A program made the position numbers and the translations under genes. From NCBI RefSeq assembly GCF_000524195.1, contig NW_020170411.1, forward strand, positions 224,544 to 288,543: a DNA stretch of 64,000 nucleotides. Direction: 5' to 3'. Of the stretch, positions 25,693-37,826 are shown one piece after another (positions within the stretch are counted from its first letter, which is position 1; every line of letters begins with the position of its first letter). The notes beneath the pieces were generated by a model. It worked only from the letters and a program-made list of their open reading frames with translations, was not told where the DNA came from and searched no databases. This DNA is from Echinococcus granulosus. Its lineage: Eukaryota; Platyhelminthes; Cestoda; Cyclophyllidea; Taeniidae.

Positions 25693-28600
25693 AGACATAC
25701 TTTTATAAATAGAACTATACTGAAAATGAGTAAAAATAAAGAGGGGAACTTTGCTAGTGGTGGCTACCTCTTGTCAGCAAGTTCGCGTTTTTTTTGGCTG
25801 ACTGCATATTCACGTCTGCTACAACTGTCTGGAATCAAAGTTGCGTGCTCGTAAACCTCGATTCTACAGCTCCTCATTACCTTTTATTTGACATTTCACT
25901 TGACCAAGAGAATTTACGATTTTTCTCCGGCGCGTAGGTGTTTCCGTAGTATGTTTAGTACCAGGATATTCCAGCTTCGTTTTGTACCTATTGGAGCAAA
26001 TTGAAATCAAAAACCCGATTTTGATAAATATGAAATATGTCATAACACTATTATAGCTGTAAGCATCGGCTTAATCACTCTAACTCACGTTCAGGGTCGC
26101 TATGTTTACTTTTTGGCATTTTTACCACTCGCTTCATCTATGCAGCCTGATGGATAGGATAGCCTTGCTTCTGAGTTGAAGCAGCTGGTGGTGATCTGAT
26201 ATGTGCTAATGTATGTTCTTTCCTAAATAACTTTACTGGAATTTTTCTTAATGGGTTAATTAGATATTAGCTATTCGATTTTACTAAAACAACTAAAGCA
26301 GTGGAAGGAGAAATTGGTAATTTTGAACCATGACCATCAAAAGGCATGAAGATCGCATTCCAACAGCTTCATCACATTCCTTTTTCAGTCGATGCAGAAA
26401 TACTTTTTATAGTAATTTCATTTGTTAACCTGCATTTGTAGATAAGTGAGCTCCAATGATGATTGACGCAATCGCCTGTGTCGAAGAGAGAAGAATTGTC
26501 CATCTCCTTAAGCCGTCTCACGATCGGATGACAACTGTTGCTAATAGTCGCTCCAGAGCCACGCCAACCATAAATACCTCCTGTGACAGTAGAAAAATGC
26601 AGTTTGCATTTATTTGTCACTCGTGCTGTATACAATCCTCATTAGCCATTTCATTCGTCTCAGAGAGGAATATTACTGAGTATCATGGGATGATTTTCCC
26701 TAATTTGGTAATTCACTAAGCGGGAACGAATGCAGACCACAAGTAAGATCTGCCTTTTGTAGGGAAACCACTTAAAGATTTTCAAATGATTTATGATCGC
26801 AGTGCTCCAAATCAACTACCTATTTACTAATTACTCATCCTCGGGTTTCAAATGCAAAAGAAAATTCTAACTGCAAAAGAGAGCAAATTGCGCGTGGCAA
26901 TATAATTCAAAGCCACATCTATCAATGTGACAGCATAAGTATTCAAAAACAGCAGACTTAAGGCAGACGTCCTTGCAAAAACCATATGTTGTTAAGCAGA
27001 TGGTGGGTTATACCAACCAAAAAGTCATAAAATAGATTCCTCTCACTCGGATTTGCCATTAAACCCACACCATTACTCATGCTTTTGGTTTCTATTCCAA
27101 TGTATAGATTGGAGTTAATAAAAGAACTAGTAATCATTTTTTACTTGTGCTGCAGAAAATCTTTTTTAAGCATTCCTGCACATTTTAGCATCACAAGTAC
27201 TTTGGGAGGTTAAATGGTCCTTTTTCTTGTGTTACTGGCTTTCGGAACCACATAATCCCAGTAAACTAGTTTTGTCTCATTTTACCCTAAATATTTCCGA
27301 TTAGTGAGCCCAAAAGAAAGGTAGTAGAATTTAAAGCATGCTAGTTCGTCAACAGACCCCAGGGGTGGAGGTCTCGCCCTTGGCCTCACCAGATTAAGTG
27401 CTAGCATTATTTTTTGCTGCTGAAAATATGCCCAAATTATTGTAAAAGCTGATTATTCATGACGTGAGAATATTACCCTCCAACTTCTACATCGTTTTAA
27501 TAGTCACATCAGTGGCAACACTACACATTACCCCTAAGTTTCCGTTTCTCTTCAAGCAATAGTGTACTCTACCTATTTAGGTAGACTCTTTAGAGAACAG
27601 AAGAAGTTCCTTTTAGCAATTTATCTAGATGCACTTTAATAAGTACTGCGACTTAAGGTGTATTTTTAAGGAAAAACAGATCATCGAAAATTTGCCAGTA
27701 GACGTAGTTCAAGGCCCGGGCCAGGTAAACAGCATCGACAGTAGGTTTTGTTCATCTTGAATGCTCTGAGTGCATAGTGATTGGGCACTGTGATGGTAAG
27801 AGTCATCTCATGGATTCGAATAATTTATTAAAACAACCAATGCAAGTGCTCTCATAGTTTCTGTTTGGAAAACAGCGCCATATTTTCTAAAAAATTCCCT
27901 TCTGACAGAATGCCAGTTTCATACATTCTTTGAAGAGCAGGCGTTTGAAGATATTTAGATCAAAGCTGCTTGTAAATCTTGTAATTAATTGCGGTCATGT
28001 AGTGCTAACTGCTTTTTAGTGATTATTTATACGGAAAAATCAAACTATTGAGCCTAGTTGTTTTAATGGATCACCATCTTTCTATTCAGGCTGTTTGATC
28101 ATCACTTTTTACTGCAAATGAATCCTGCTGTTGTTTCGATGTCCCCTCGCTTGATGAGGGATAACTTTGAGCAGTCAGCATTTGCAATGTCATATATTCG
28201 TTGGGGTAGCCAACAGGCCAGGCTATTTATCTCCGTAAGCTCCACCTCTAGTCTGCTAAGTGAGCCATGGTCCTGGAGTCCTTTGCGAACATGCGTGTTC
28301 TCGCAAGTCAGTGGAAATGAAGGAATTTTCCGTGCTAATTGACTGTTCGTTCATGAGTTGCAAGCCCACTGGACTTAAGTCAATGTCTTTTTCTATTGTT
28401 ATAGCATACACATAGACGCGTATTCAAGTACTTCTTCCTTTGTCAAAATCCAATTTAAATGAAAGATGGGAAATAACCATTCACTTCCCAATCCTCAAAC
28501 TTTGTGCTTTAAAGCTTCTAAGTATAATAGTCCTCTTTTTGTGCTTCGATAATTCAAGTGAAAATAAACGTTCATTTCTACAATTAACCTTTTTATGAGC

Positions 28601-30132
28601 TAAAAGTATTTTTTTCTAATTAGTTCTCATATATTCCTGATTAACACCTGCTACAACAAATGCGATTCGGAAGGGCATTCAGTACTAGGATTGCGTCCCA
28701 TTAGGCATTTCTGAGGATAGAGACATCATCGTAAGTCTTCTGCTGCACCTGGTCTTCATTCAAACGTTGTCACTCTTAAAAGGCATACCTAAAGGGGCGA
28801 TGCACATGCAAATGTAAAGGAATGCCTCCTGTTACTGAGCTGTGGGAGTTCTTTCAAGAGGAAAGCTAGAAGGTAATGGACACCTAATCACCGGCACCAC
28901 CTTCTTAGGACATCATCAGACAGACTGGAAGGCCCTGGAGTCGTAGTCACTACATTGCTGACGCAGAAGCGTAAAGCAGACCTTCAGTGCGCTCACCACA
29001 AAAACATTTGGTCAGACAGAAAGTGAGGCCGTGACCATCATAGATGTCCACATATGTTGGCAGGACTGCAGAAACACGAAATGCTAATACCTTAACAACA
29101 CTTTGTTCCTTAAGTGGGTAGATTCAGACTCATAAGCCTCGAATACATATAAAGAGCTGCACAAAAAATCAAGGAAGCATGTATAAATATCTTATTATTT
29201 ATGTTATTATGCAATTGAGTCAGTTTCACCTGAAGGTCAGTTTAACAAGAATTTCAGGCCTTAAACATACAAGGTGTAAAACTTGTTGTCGGCCTTTGTA
29301 TCTATTACACCATCCTTACTGTACTATTTCAAACCGTTTGAAAGGTTTATTTGTAGTAAAAATACGTTAATATTTGTAATGACAGCCAAACTTTGATGGC
29401 TCGGGCAAACGATTTGAAATTGAATCTTTGATGAAATGGTTTTCCATAAGTTTTATGCAAAAATTTCGTTTCTCCGGTACTGCCATCGATGGTTTAAAAC
29501 TTCCAACGGGCATGCAAGGAAGTACTGCGAACGGCATTGCTTCGTTTGTAATAAATTGGAGAAACTAAAATTTGCCCACCAAATTTTCCTTAACTCAGGT
29601 AACACTTGCTAAATTTGTTTGCTACGCAGTCAGAGTCTTGCCAAAATTATCTTACAAACGATGCGAATTATGCGCAAAAAGGTAGGCTTTTTAAAGTAGA
29701 AAACTTCGTTCTCCACAGCGCAGTGTCAATACAGGTGTGGCAGTACTGATATACACCAATAACGTCGTGTGAAAAAGTGCCAGTCATTATTTCAAACAAA
29801 TTTTTTTTCCTAAAGGGTTCTTATTAAAATAGGTTTTATGGGCTTCGTTCTGCAAAAAACGCATTAACATTGCAATGTGCTGTGAGTGGAGCCACTGAAA
29901 TTGAATAAACATCTGAAGTGTCCGCATTACTTTCAGCCTTATGCAAGGTGCTTTAAAACAAGCCCCATCGAAATGTTCTCCAGTTGGCAAGTTTTTTACT
30001 GTTTTGAAAGCCTTCAAGTGCTCCTGTTGCCTTTACCACTAACATGGATTGTGGAAATTTCGGCCACCACTTTCTGCTGAACGTTCGTTTTCATGCAAGT
30101 GAAATCTGATTTCGATGATTTCATATGCCTAC

Positions 30133-30320
30133 TATTATACGATGGTGGTTTATCCCTCGGGATTGGTGAGACGCCACTTTTGTACTTTGAATTAGCTTTC
30201 TTGTACCTCGCTGAATGAGCTAGCCTTCGGGCCATGCCAGTAGCCCTTAGACACCTTCCCTGTGTTTAATATATACATTCTGCCCGAGTATTGCGTCTTC
30301 TTTCGCCTTCTTTCGCTACA
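30133..30320 (-). repeat. Solo-LTR-like repeat, subfamily A, 5-bp flanking repeat
   Basis: A minus-strand copy of about 188 bp from TATTATACGATGGTGG to TTTCGCTACA. CCTAC lies on both sides (30128-30132 and 30321-30325). The left terminus is mutated (TATT in place of TGTA), and the right end carries a partial tandem duplication of TCTTTCG, so the duplication may be 4 bp with one drifted base. Confidence 0.72.
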
Positions 30321-30744
30321 CCTACACCCATACTTTTAATGTAATACCTAAGGAAAGCGTCCACCTCTCACCTTTCTCTGAAAGTGCATTCCTTATCTTG
30401 AATTCTGAAGTAAATATGCTTTTAGTGATACCAAGTTTTGAATACTTGATCGCAAGCTATTAAATTAAGCCAGGGTTCCGAACGAATTCAGCGAACTTCA
30501 ATTACCTCGGTGCTGGCTTACTTTTGCACGGACTTAGGCTAAGATTTGAAAATGAGTTGAGAATTTCGGCCAATCCTACTCCAAATTATCAAAACCGTAC
30601 AAACATGATGCGGTGGCTGATTTCACGCTTCATTGAAGATTATTTATTCTTACTAATACACCGCTTCAATAGTGAACATGTTCCTGAAAATTTCTTTTTT
30701 TTAACAAATGACATAGAGTAACTCCCATATTTAGTTAAGATAGA

Positions 30745-31128
30745 ATGAAAGCCAACTGTAGTGTTGACATCATAGTCATGAGCTGTTCGACCATCATTCT
30801 ACTTAAAATGTGGCCACTGTCAGTGGTTTTTCTGGCAATGCGCTTATTTTATGTAGGCCTTAATCATTGTGAAACCACATTCTCTGGGATTGTTACCATT
30901 CCGCACGCTCAATGCTGCTCCGATTTAACAGACTCCGTCGACCAATCAGCACACGCGTATGCCACAGTCGCTTTGAGGCTTGATCTACCCGAAGGCACCT
31001 CATCCTCTTTGACCCTATGCACAGCTGCAGCTGCTAAGATTAATAACAGAAAAGCATCTTTGAAAAAGATACCCCCACTTAACTACAATAACACTGTCGT
31101 GGAAACAATAGTTCCTGCTCACGCGTAA
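30745..31128 (+). CDS. Hypothetical single-frame ORF, 127 aa
   Basis: An ATG-initiated frame with a hydrophobic N-terminus (about residues 15-37) and a more polar, Ala/Thr/Ser-rich second half that is richer in G and C than its surroundings. I recognise no family. It is isolated in the gene-poor region, with no supporting neighbouring exon. It could be a lineage-specific protein, a decayed exon or chance. Confidence 0.2.
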   Translation: MKANCSVDIIVMSCSTIILLKMWPLSVVFLAMRLFYVGLNHCETTFSGIVTIPHAQCCSDLTDSVDQSAHAYATVALRLDLPEGTSSSLTLCTAAAAKINNRKASLKKIPPLNYNNTVVETIVPAHA

Positions 31129-32255
31129 TATAAATGATATTAGTTACGAAGAATATACCTGCCTTTCTATGTGTTTCACCAAACGCTCCCTATTTTGTTC
31201 GAACTGCATATTTTTGCAGGCCAGGAGTCAGACGCTGGCATGCCTTGGTCAAATAAGTGGTGCTTATTTGTCCTGCTACTATCGAAAATTCAGTCATGAT
31301 GGGCCTCAATTTTGTTGCGATCAGGTTTCACCCCTTTTTCCTGCTTTACAGGATTACACCTTCTAAGTAGTAATGGAAATTGTCTTATTAACATATAGAT
31401 ATATACACACTAGGGATCAAATTATTTGCATGTTGCGTTCTTCCTTATCTAAAAGCAGTGATTTAAAACAAAAGCCATAGACAAATCCACCACCGATATC
31501 TTTTAGCCGCTTGGATAATTGGCAATACAGCTGTAAATACTCTTAAAGTGTGGTTTACTGACAGCAGAATAGTGAAATCGCCATGCGAATAAGTGTTTCT
31601 CGCAAGGAATTCAAATTATGCATGGAATGCCCTGCTTGAATACATTTTTAAAAATAAAACTTTTCACTTGTCATTAATTTTAAAAATACTATGGTTATGT
31701 CTAAATTTTGGTTTCATCATCACACCGCCCAGCTTGAAAAACTGCCGCTTACGGTCCCGTGGTACCAAACCGTGTCCACTGACATTGCGTTTCAACCGCA
31801 ATATTGTGATTCTGCTAATTATGGAAATTTCATGGTATTCATATTTTATAAATGTATTTAATCTATCACCACATCTTATTTTGTTATTTTACTTTATTAT
31901 GCATGATGAGAAGACGTAAAGTGAGGATTTTCAGAGCCACTTAAGATAGTGTTAAATAGCTTTTCTTTCAACGAGTTTCTTGCAGATCCAAACTGAAATC
32001 TACACAACAGTGAAGTGCTCACATGAATGGATATGGGCAAAAGTGAAGTAAAGTTAGGTGCTTTTTTACACCAGATATTTCAGATTGACGGAAACACGAT
32101 GCACTCCTTGGGCTGTGTGCGTGATTTGTAAGGATTGTTCTTAATTCTTCTTTGCTGACTGCCAGTTTTCATGATCTACAAAGGTCATTAACGAAATCTC
32201 CCCGAGTTGGTCAACACAACGAGATCTTCACCACTGACTGAGCGTCGTATTCCCT

Positions 32256-32329
32256 CATACATACATACACACATACACACACACACACACACAGACATAC
32301 ACACACAGACAGACATACACACACACACA
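32256..32329. repeat. CA/CATA microsatellite
   Basis: A simple-sequence tract of about 74 bp made of CATA, CA and CAGA units. It creates a spurious valine/cysteine-rich open frame on the minus strand. It is likely to be length-polymorphic. Confidence 0.95.
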
Positions 32330-33193
32330 TCCACTGGCATGGCTAAAGAAGTACTTAAATGCCATGAGCTCAGCATAGTTCCATAACTTAATTGCTGCAT
32401 GAGAGAACTTGGCTCACTTATTCACGCTACTGTGTATAAATGTAATGCAAATTATTCTCTCCACTTACAAGTACACAAGATGGTGCGCTTTCTACGACTG
32501 CTGCATTTGGTTGAAGCACCTTTCGATAAGAGCTTGAAATCGTTCCTTGGCCTTTGGGGATACTTTTGTGCTTTGCTGAAGGGTATATGTATTAAGCAAG
32601 CACTTCAGTATGGTCTTACAAACACTTGACGCTTATCCAAAGATGCGTTTTAAGATGAGACGCAGACGAATCGCGCCCTAGCGTAAAGAGAATTGATGCT
32701 TACATCTGTGATTTGGAACCTGCCAATTGCAACATTACGAGACGTATTTTTGAGAGTGTATGCGTAAGTTTCTTAAAGGACTGCTTCAATCTTAGTGGCA
32801 CAGCGGTTAATGTTCACCTGTAATTTTGATTTCGCTGCATTGCAACAAAAAGTTGTTTTTACTTAAAATAATAAAGTAAAGCAGGAAATATGGAATTCGC
32901 TACACCAATTTGTATCCATGCCGTCATGTACGATCTGGAAACATTTTTACTATACTTGAATAAGCCTTGGAATTAAGTTTTGGGGGGCATTTCTGGCTGA
33001 ATTTTAAAACTTTAACACAAAACACGCAATTTCTTGTCTCGATCTGCCTTTCACAACCCCAGAATCATTAATTGCACAACGAAGTTAACCTGAGAAGCTT
33101 AAGTTAGCACACCCTTTTGAAGATTTTTTGTATTCTTGAGAAGTTTTTTCATGTTGTTTATTTGTCAAATTCTTACATTTTTGTTTCAACGAT

Positions 33194-33415
33194 CTATTCA
33201 GCTTTAACGCTGTCACCTGCTATTACAACATAGAAGATGTAAAAATCTCTCTCCTCCTCACATAAATTCTCAAATTCCATTAGATAGCCCACCAGAAATT
33301 GTCCATCGTTTCGATGGTCAAAGTTAAAAGTAAGCTTCGACCAAGGTTTGTAAATATCGTTTAATTTCAGATTATTAGGCTTGGATAAGTCTATTCTATT
33401 TCGTTTTTTAGACAT
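33194..33415 (-). CDS. Hypothetical ORF with one EF-loop-like segment, 73 aa
   Basis: An ATG-to-stop frame of 73 residues. DHRNDGQFLVGY resembles an EF-hand loop at positions 1, 3-6 and 8 but ends in Tyr where Glu or Asp binds calcium, so it would be a degenerate site at best. The surrounding context (a Lys/Arg-rich start and an acidic stretch after the loop) is protein-like. No further EF-hand exon is seen nearby. Doubtful. Confidence 0.22.
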   Translation of the reverse strand: MSKKRNRIDLSKPNNLKLNDIYKPWSKLTFNFDHRNDGQFLVGYLMEFENLCEEERDFYIFYVVIAGDSVKAE

Positions 33416-34688
33416 GCTTCCAATATTGTCAAAATAGTATTAGTGGAAGCTGACAAGTATTTTCAAATCAGTAGGAAAAATAAAACCTCCCAATAAAAAT
33501 AAAACATAAAGGAAGGACTGCTTTTTCATAACTGGTACTACTAGGGTAACCTCCTCTGTATTTGGACTGCCATGGTGGCAGAAATATATGCCAAAACTCT
33601 GGCAGAGTCAGTATTTGTCTTAAATTCATTGAATTATGCATTGTTTTGCCAACCCAGCACAAATGAAATTAAAGCTGTGTGTATACTTCACAACAATTTG
33701 GTCTGACATTTGCATAGGCTATTATTCTTGCCATGTCCATTTGAATTGCAACTTGTTTTACCTAAACTAAAGGTGTCACATCTTCATCACCATGAGGTGG
33801 TGGTCACACCCATCAAAATCCCGTTTCGCGACAAGCACTCGTTTATCAAAAGCATTCAGGTTTCACATAAGATCATTGTCCTTTCATTTGTGATAAGATT
33901 AAATTTAAAGGCTTTTTCATTTCCAACTTAATATTTTGTCGCCCGCTGGAATCACATACAAACATATACATGCTCTCAAGGAAAAAGCTTTTCTGTAAAG
34001 CTGCACGAATCATGCCCATTCGTAAGGAAAATTGGCATTTTATTTCGGCATACTTTCCTCTACTGAAAAGTGTTCGCAGACAAAATTCATCCGTCTTAAC
34101 ATTAATTGGGGGAAAAATTCAGCCCCTTTCATTTTACTTTTTTGAGTCTAATTAAGGAAGGATGCTCCGAAGATTCGCTTGTGCTAATACAGGCAGCCTT
34201 GGAGGGTGAATATTTTAACGAATTTTTTAGCCCCTGAAAAGTGAATTACTGGAGTATTGCGCTTGATGAAGCAGTATTTTTTTTCTCACGTACACCAATG
34301 GTCTACTTTCTTGTTTGTCCGAGAGCGTGACTCTATGTTGCCGTACTTAGTAACCACCTTTCACTTGCCAAATTGCGTGGGAAACCGCAGTAACATGCCT
34401 ATAATTATCCACAAAACAACGTCTGTTATTCACGCCTGGCCTTCCTGTTCCATGCTTTCGCTACAATTGTGTTCAGTAATGGTTCTATTCCTCTAAATCC
34501 CTCTCTCCTTAGCCCTTATGGGACTTTCTAAGAAAAGCGACCGATTTTTAGTCCATTACTCGCTCTGTATTCGCGATATCATGATAATCCTTTGTATTTT
34601 AGATTTGTTTTTTCACATTAATTAAGAAAGTTATTCTCACAACTTTCTTCTGTTACATATTTGGCACTTTATCCTCGGTAAATGGTGG

Positions 34689-34880
34689 TATATTCTACTG
34701 AATGTTTAACTCGCGGTTTCGGTAAAGGGACTACCTGGGTTCCCCGCCAATGTACTTTAGCCGGGCGGGCTGGCCTTTGGGCCACGGCGGTAGTCCCAAC
34801 CCCTTCTATGTGTAAAACATTCCTATTCTGCTCGAGTATTATGTCTTCTTCCGTCCTTAGGGAAGTTACGAAGCGCTACA
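34689..34880 (-). repeat. Solo-LTR-like repeat, subfamily B
   Basis: A minus-strand copy ending GAAGCGCTACA on the plus strand. Its interior GGGCGGGCTGGCCTTTGGGC and CTCGAGTATTATGTCTTCTT match the family, and TTTAACTCGCGGTTTCGG is the subfamily B tail. It gives rise to an artefactual 92-codon plus-strand frame. No flanking duplication is visible. Confidence 0.72.
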
Positions 34881-35764
34881 GAAGTATGATCTGTGCGCCC
34901 ACTATGCTGAGACTTGACGAAAGTACTCTTTCAGTTTCCTTCAGTTACCCTTCGTCATAAAAACGTGCAATTTGGTGGACAGTTTTTCACCATATTTTAA
35001 TTCTAGCCTTAAGAAGACGTAGCACAATTTAGTTGTTTGAATGTTTACATAGGGAAAGACATTACGTTAAAAAATAATCTGAAGATGCGTTCGCTTTTCC
35101 GTATACAGTAGTTACAATGCTTTGTAGCTAGCTGTTTTAGTGCTCGAGCAATTTTGCGCAATTTAGGTTTTTTTTGCAATTCTCTTCACGTCCTATAAGA
35201 TGGTTAATGGGCTTTCGAGTTTTGCCCTTTTATCAAAATAATGTGCTCATTTACCCCCCAAATCTAACCCATTCTTTAAACTGCCCAATTAATCTCAAAA
35301 TATTTTCACGATTTCAAAAGTAGAAGCCTAAATTGCAATGTTACTTTACAGAATTATCGAAGTCAACAGGCTATTGATGGTTTTCGCAACTCTACTAGCG
35401 TTAAAATTCGATGGGCTACAGTCTGCATTTCGAGTTTCGGATGTCGTAGTTTACAATTCTGCAATTCAAAAGCCTTTACTTGCTATTGGTATCGTGATTT
35501 GTGCAATAAAATCGTCAATTGTTTACCCCAAATTCCTTAAATAATCATGGCAACATAAACATGAGTAACCAACTCTTGACCATGCGTCAGCAAAATCAGG
35601 CGTATTGCTTTTGTTGTAGTCATTCAAAGCCTGACTAATGCGACCACTAATTCCCTTGGTTACGTAATAAATTCTCTCAATGGCGTTTCCTACTGGTCAC
35701 CAAGCTGGGAACACGCCCTATTCTACTGCATAAATACACGCAGCACCCCACGGGAGTCGAACCA

Positions 35765-37643
35765 ATGGTTAGAACGACGGTGATGCAGGCGCGCTACGAT
35801 TCGCCCATTAGTGCCATATCCTCCATTTGCACATGCGAAAGCTGCATCAACGACTACCTGTACGTGTACGAGAAGAGGAATGTGGCCGGTCTGCTCTCGT
35901 TGCCCGTCTCCTCGGCCGAGGTGAGCAAGGAGGTGGGTGAAGACTTCTACTTCTGGCTGCAGCAGAAGTAAGGAGGGTTCTATTGTTTCACATCTCGCAA
36001 ATTTAAGTATTCACATAGTGTGGATCGGGACGTTTTACCGCCTCTTCGTCTATCCCACCAATCTGGCCTGGCGCCTCCAACCCTTCGATTCGCCCTCCGA
36101 GGTGCCTTCCAACAACTGTATTTGGGGCGTCACTGAGTCGGCGAAAGTTCGCTTCACCTGCACTGTAAGTGGATTAAGGTGAACAAATTGCACTTTTAAA
36201 AATTTATTTAAAAGGTCTTTGAAACAAACGACTTAGCCACTTTGGCTTACCCATCCCTCCACTTAAATTTAGGGTTGTTAAATGATACAAGATACTCCAC
36301 ATTCAGTGATCACTTCCGGTACTTTTGGAGAACTACATTCTATTAGGTGGTCATAGACACTGCCTTGGTAACGGCTCATGCTGAAAGCTCCTAGTCAAGC
36401 CAAGCCGCCCACACGATCTTAGCTGTTTCTGAGAGTCTGCCCATCCTATTTGCATTTTTTTCCGTTTTAATACGGACAAATCGGCGTTTAAATTCATCTC
36501 TGTAAGTATAACTCTATGTTCTACGTGGTAACGACAGAAAGTTGTCATTAGTTAAATAAACTTCCTACCTCCATTTATCATTACATGCCATTTCACTAAA
36601 GCTCTGTTAAACCCTGTGAACACCACTTTTCCTTTTTACGTTTCCTCCTAGTCCTGAAACCTATACCTTCGTGCCCTTCAGCAAATTCCCGCATTTTTAT
36701 TGCGTTATCAAGACAAACTCCTCTACTGTTTCTAAAATCATTAATTAACAGACGTTTGTTTAGATTGACATTGTCAAGCCCAAAAATTCCAGATTTCTGT
36801 GTTCTTATTGTAGTTTCGCCATGCCTGGCATTTTATAAATTTCTCAGGAATGAATTGTTTCAGCAACAATCGTATGCCCTGGAGGAGATATAAGCGCATA
36901 AGATGGCGCAACTACAGTCCGGTAACTAAAGCAACACTTAATTATTTTTTGTAATCATCATGATGTATCAGAATACAGTGATTCAATTCACTCACGCAAC
37001 TGATTATTGGCACGTCTAAAGGATTGCAGGAAGGTGTGGACCTCGATATCCGCCCTGGCCTCTTTTGCCCTCTGTGTGGAGCTGGAGGGAGGTCAGCCTA
37101 GGTGGAACCTCTGGTTCTCCCTCCACGGTCAGACCTGTTCCAATTGTGTCGCTCTCGGTTGCGCGCCCAAGCCTCACTACGGCACGTGGTACCCCCACGA
37201 GGTGTTCCGGGTAAGCGTCTTTGAACTCATCCAAATGTAATCGTCATATCTGTTTTCTGTGCATCACCTATAGTCCTAGCCCACTCTTCACTTCTGCATT
37301 TCCGTCAGCTTAACAATGAATTCTGTTGTACATATTTTCAGCTCGGCTAAATTATGCGCATTGGAAGCATGAGCAGAAGTAAATCGGCATTCTAACACTG
37401 TTTTAAGTACTCATGGAGGGATTTAGGATATTAAAGCCGTCCGATCACTTAAAATGTCACATAATTTTCAGTTATTTCAATATACTAAGCCGCCTGCGCT
37501 GCTCCAGTGTCAGTTTAACTGACTAATAGGATGAGACCAGCCGAAATCTACACTAGTATCAAGTTTTCTCCATCCTTTTACAGGTGATGAAGAACGTTCA
37601 CTGCAAAATCGAAAAAGAAGTGCTCTCCCAGATGAAAAATTAG
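35765..37643 (+). CDS. 3CxxC-type zinc-finger protein (RTP/ZAR1-like domain)
   Basis: Four exons join in frame: 35765-35967, 36008-36164, 37022-37210 and 37584-37643, for 202 aa. The C-terminal half reads as a 3CxxC-type zinc finger, the domain of receptor-transporting proteins and ZAR1. It runs from RFTC-TDC-RKVWTS (C119, C122), through FSLHGQTCSNC (C159, C162), to a final helix with HC at 189-190. The Trp-Thr-Ser after the first CxxC and the F-x4-Q-C-x2-C pattern are hallmarks of the family. Residues 22-27 add an extra CTCESC cluster. The first intron is 40 nt. The exon 3 acceptor (TCTAAAG at 37015-37021) is chosen over TTGCAG at 37029 because only it keeps phase 0. The ATG at 35765 is provisional: the frame is open upstream to 35651 and an AG at 35743 could start the exon. 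In vertebrates such domains help receptor trafficking or bind RNA; the role here is unknown. Confidence 0.7.
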
Positions 37644-37820
37644 AAATATCCGCAGCAACAAAATTAGGAAATTCGGTTTCACTAGCTGCTTTCAGACACC
37701 AGAATCCATGATGCGCAATGTCGTCCGAAACTTGAGCTATTTTATTAAATAATCAGGAAGGTTTACAAATGGCGCAGTGATTTGTAAAGTTCATACAGAT
37801 TTGTTATACGTATAAAAGAC

Positions 37821-37826
37821 AATAAA
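37821..37826 (+). terminator. Candidate polyadenylation signal AATAAA for the zinc-finger gene
   Basis: A perfect AATAAA hexamer lies 178 bp after the stop codon of the 3CxxC zinc-finger gene, within AT-rich sequence. It is the first canonical hexamer noticed downstream of that stop. Confidence 0.5.

Larger units (their letters stand above)
23439..35764. other. Gene-poor region of 12.3 kb with repeats
   Basis: No conserved gene is recognised between the calbindin-type gene and the 3CxxC zinc-finger gene. The stretch contains four LTR-like repeats (24587-24774, 25495-25692, 30133-30320, 34689-34880), a CA-rich microsatellite (32256-32329) and two weak single-frame ORFs listed separately (30745-31128, 33194-33415). 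A segment near 28700-29080 looks more GC-rich than its surroundings but carries no open frame that I recognise. Upstream exons of the zinc-finger gene could lie near its right end. Confidence 0.5.

Noticed and set aside
26372..26719. Overlapping 87-codon frames on opposite strands
   Set aside because: Neither shows a recognisable motif or splice context; coincident frames on both strands suggest base composition rather than coding.
28680..29080. GC-richer patch as a transposon or gene remnant
   Set aside because: No long open frame, terminal repeats or recognisable domain could be identified.
34682..34960. 92-codon plus-strand frame
   Set aside because: It coincides with the antisense of a repeat copy at 34689-34880.
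37030..37120. Alternative frame of zinc-finger exon 3 reading EGVDLDIRPGLFCPLCGAGG
   Set aside because: It has an attractive CxxC, but it hits an in-frame TAG before the exon ends, while the chosen frame is open and carries the full 3CxxC pattern.
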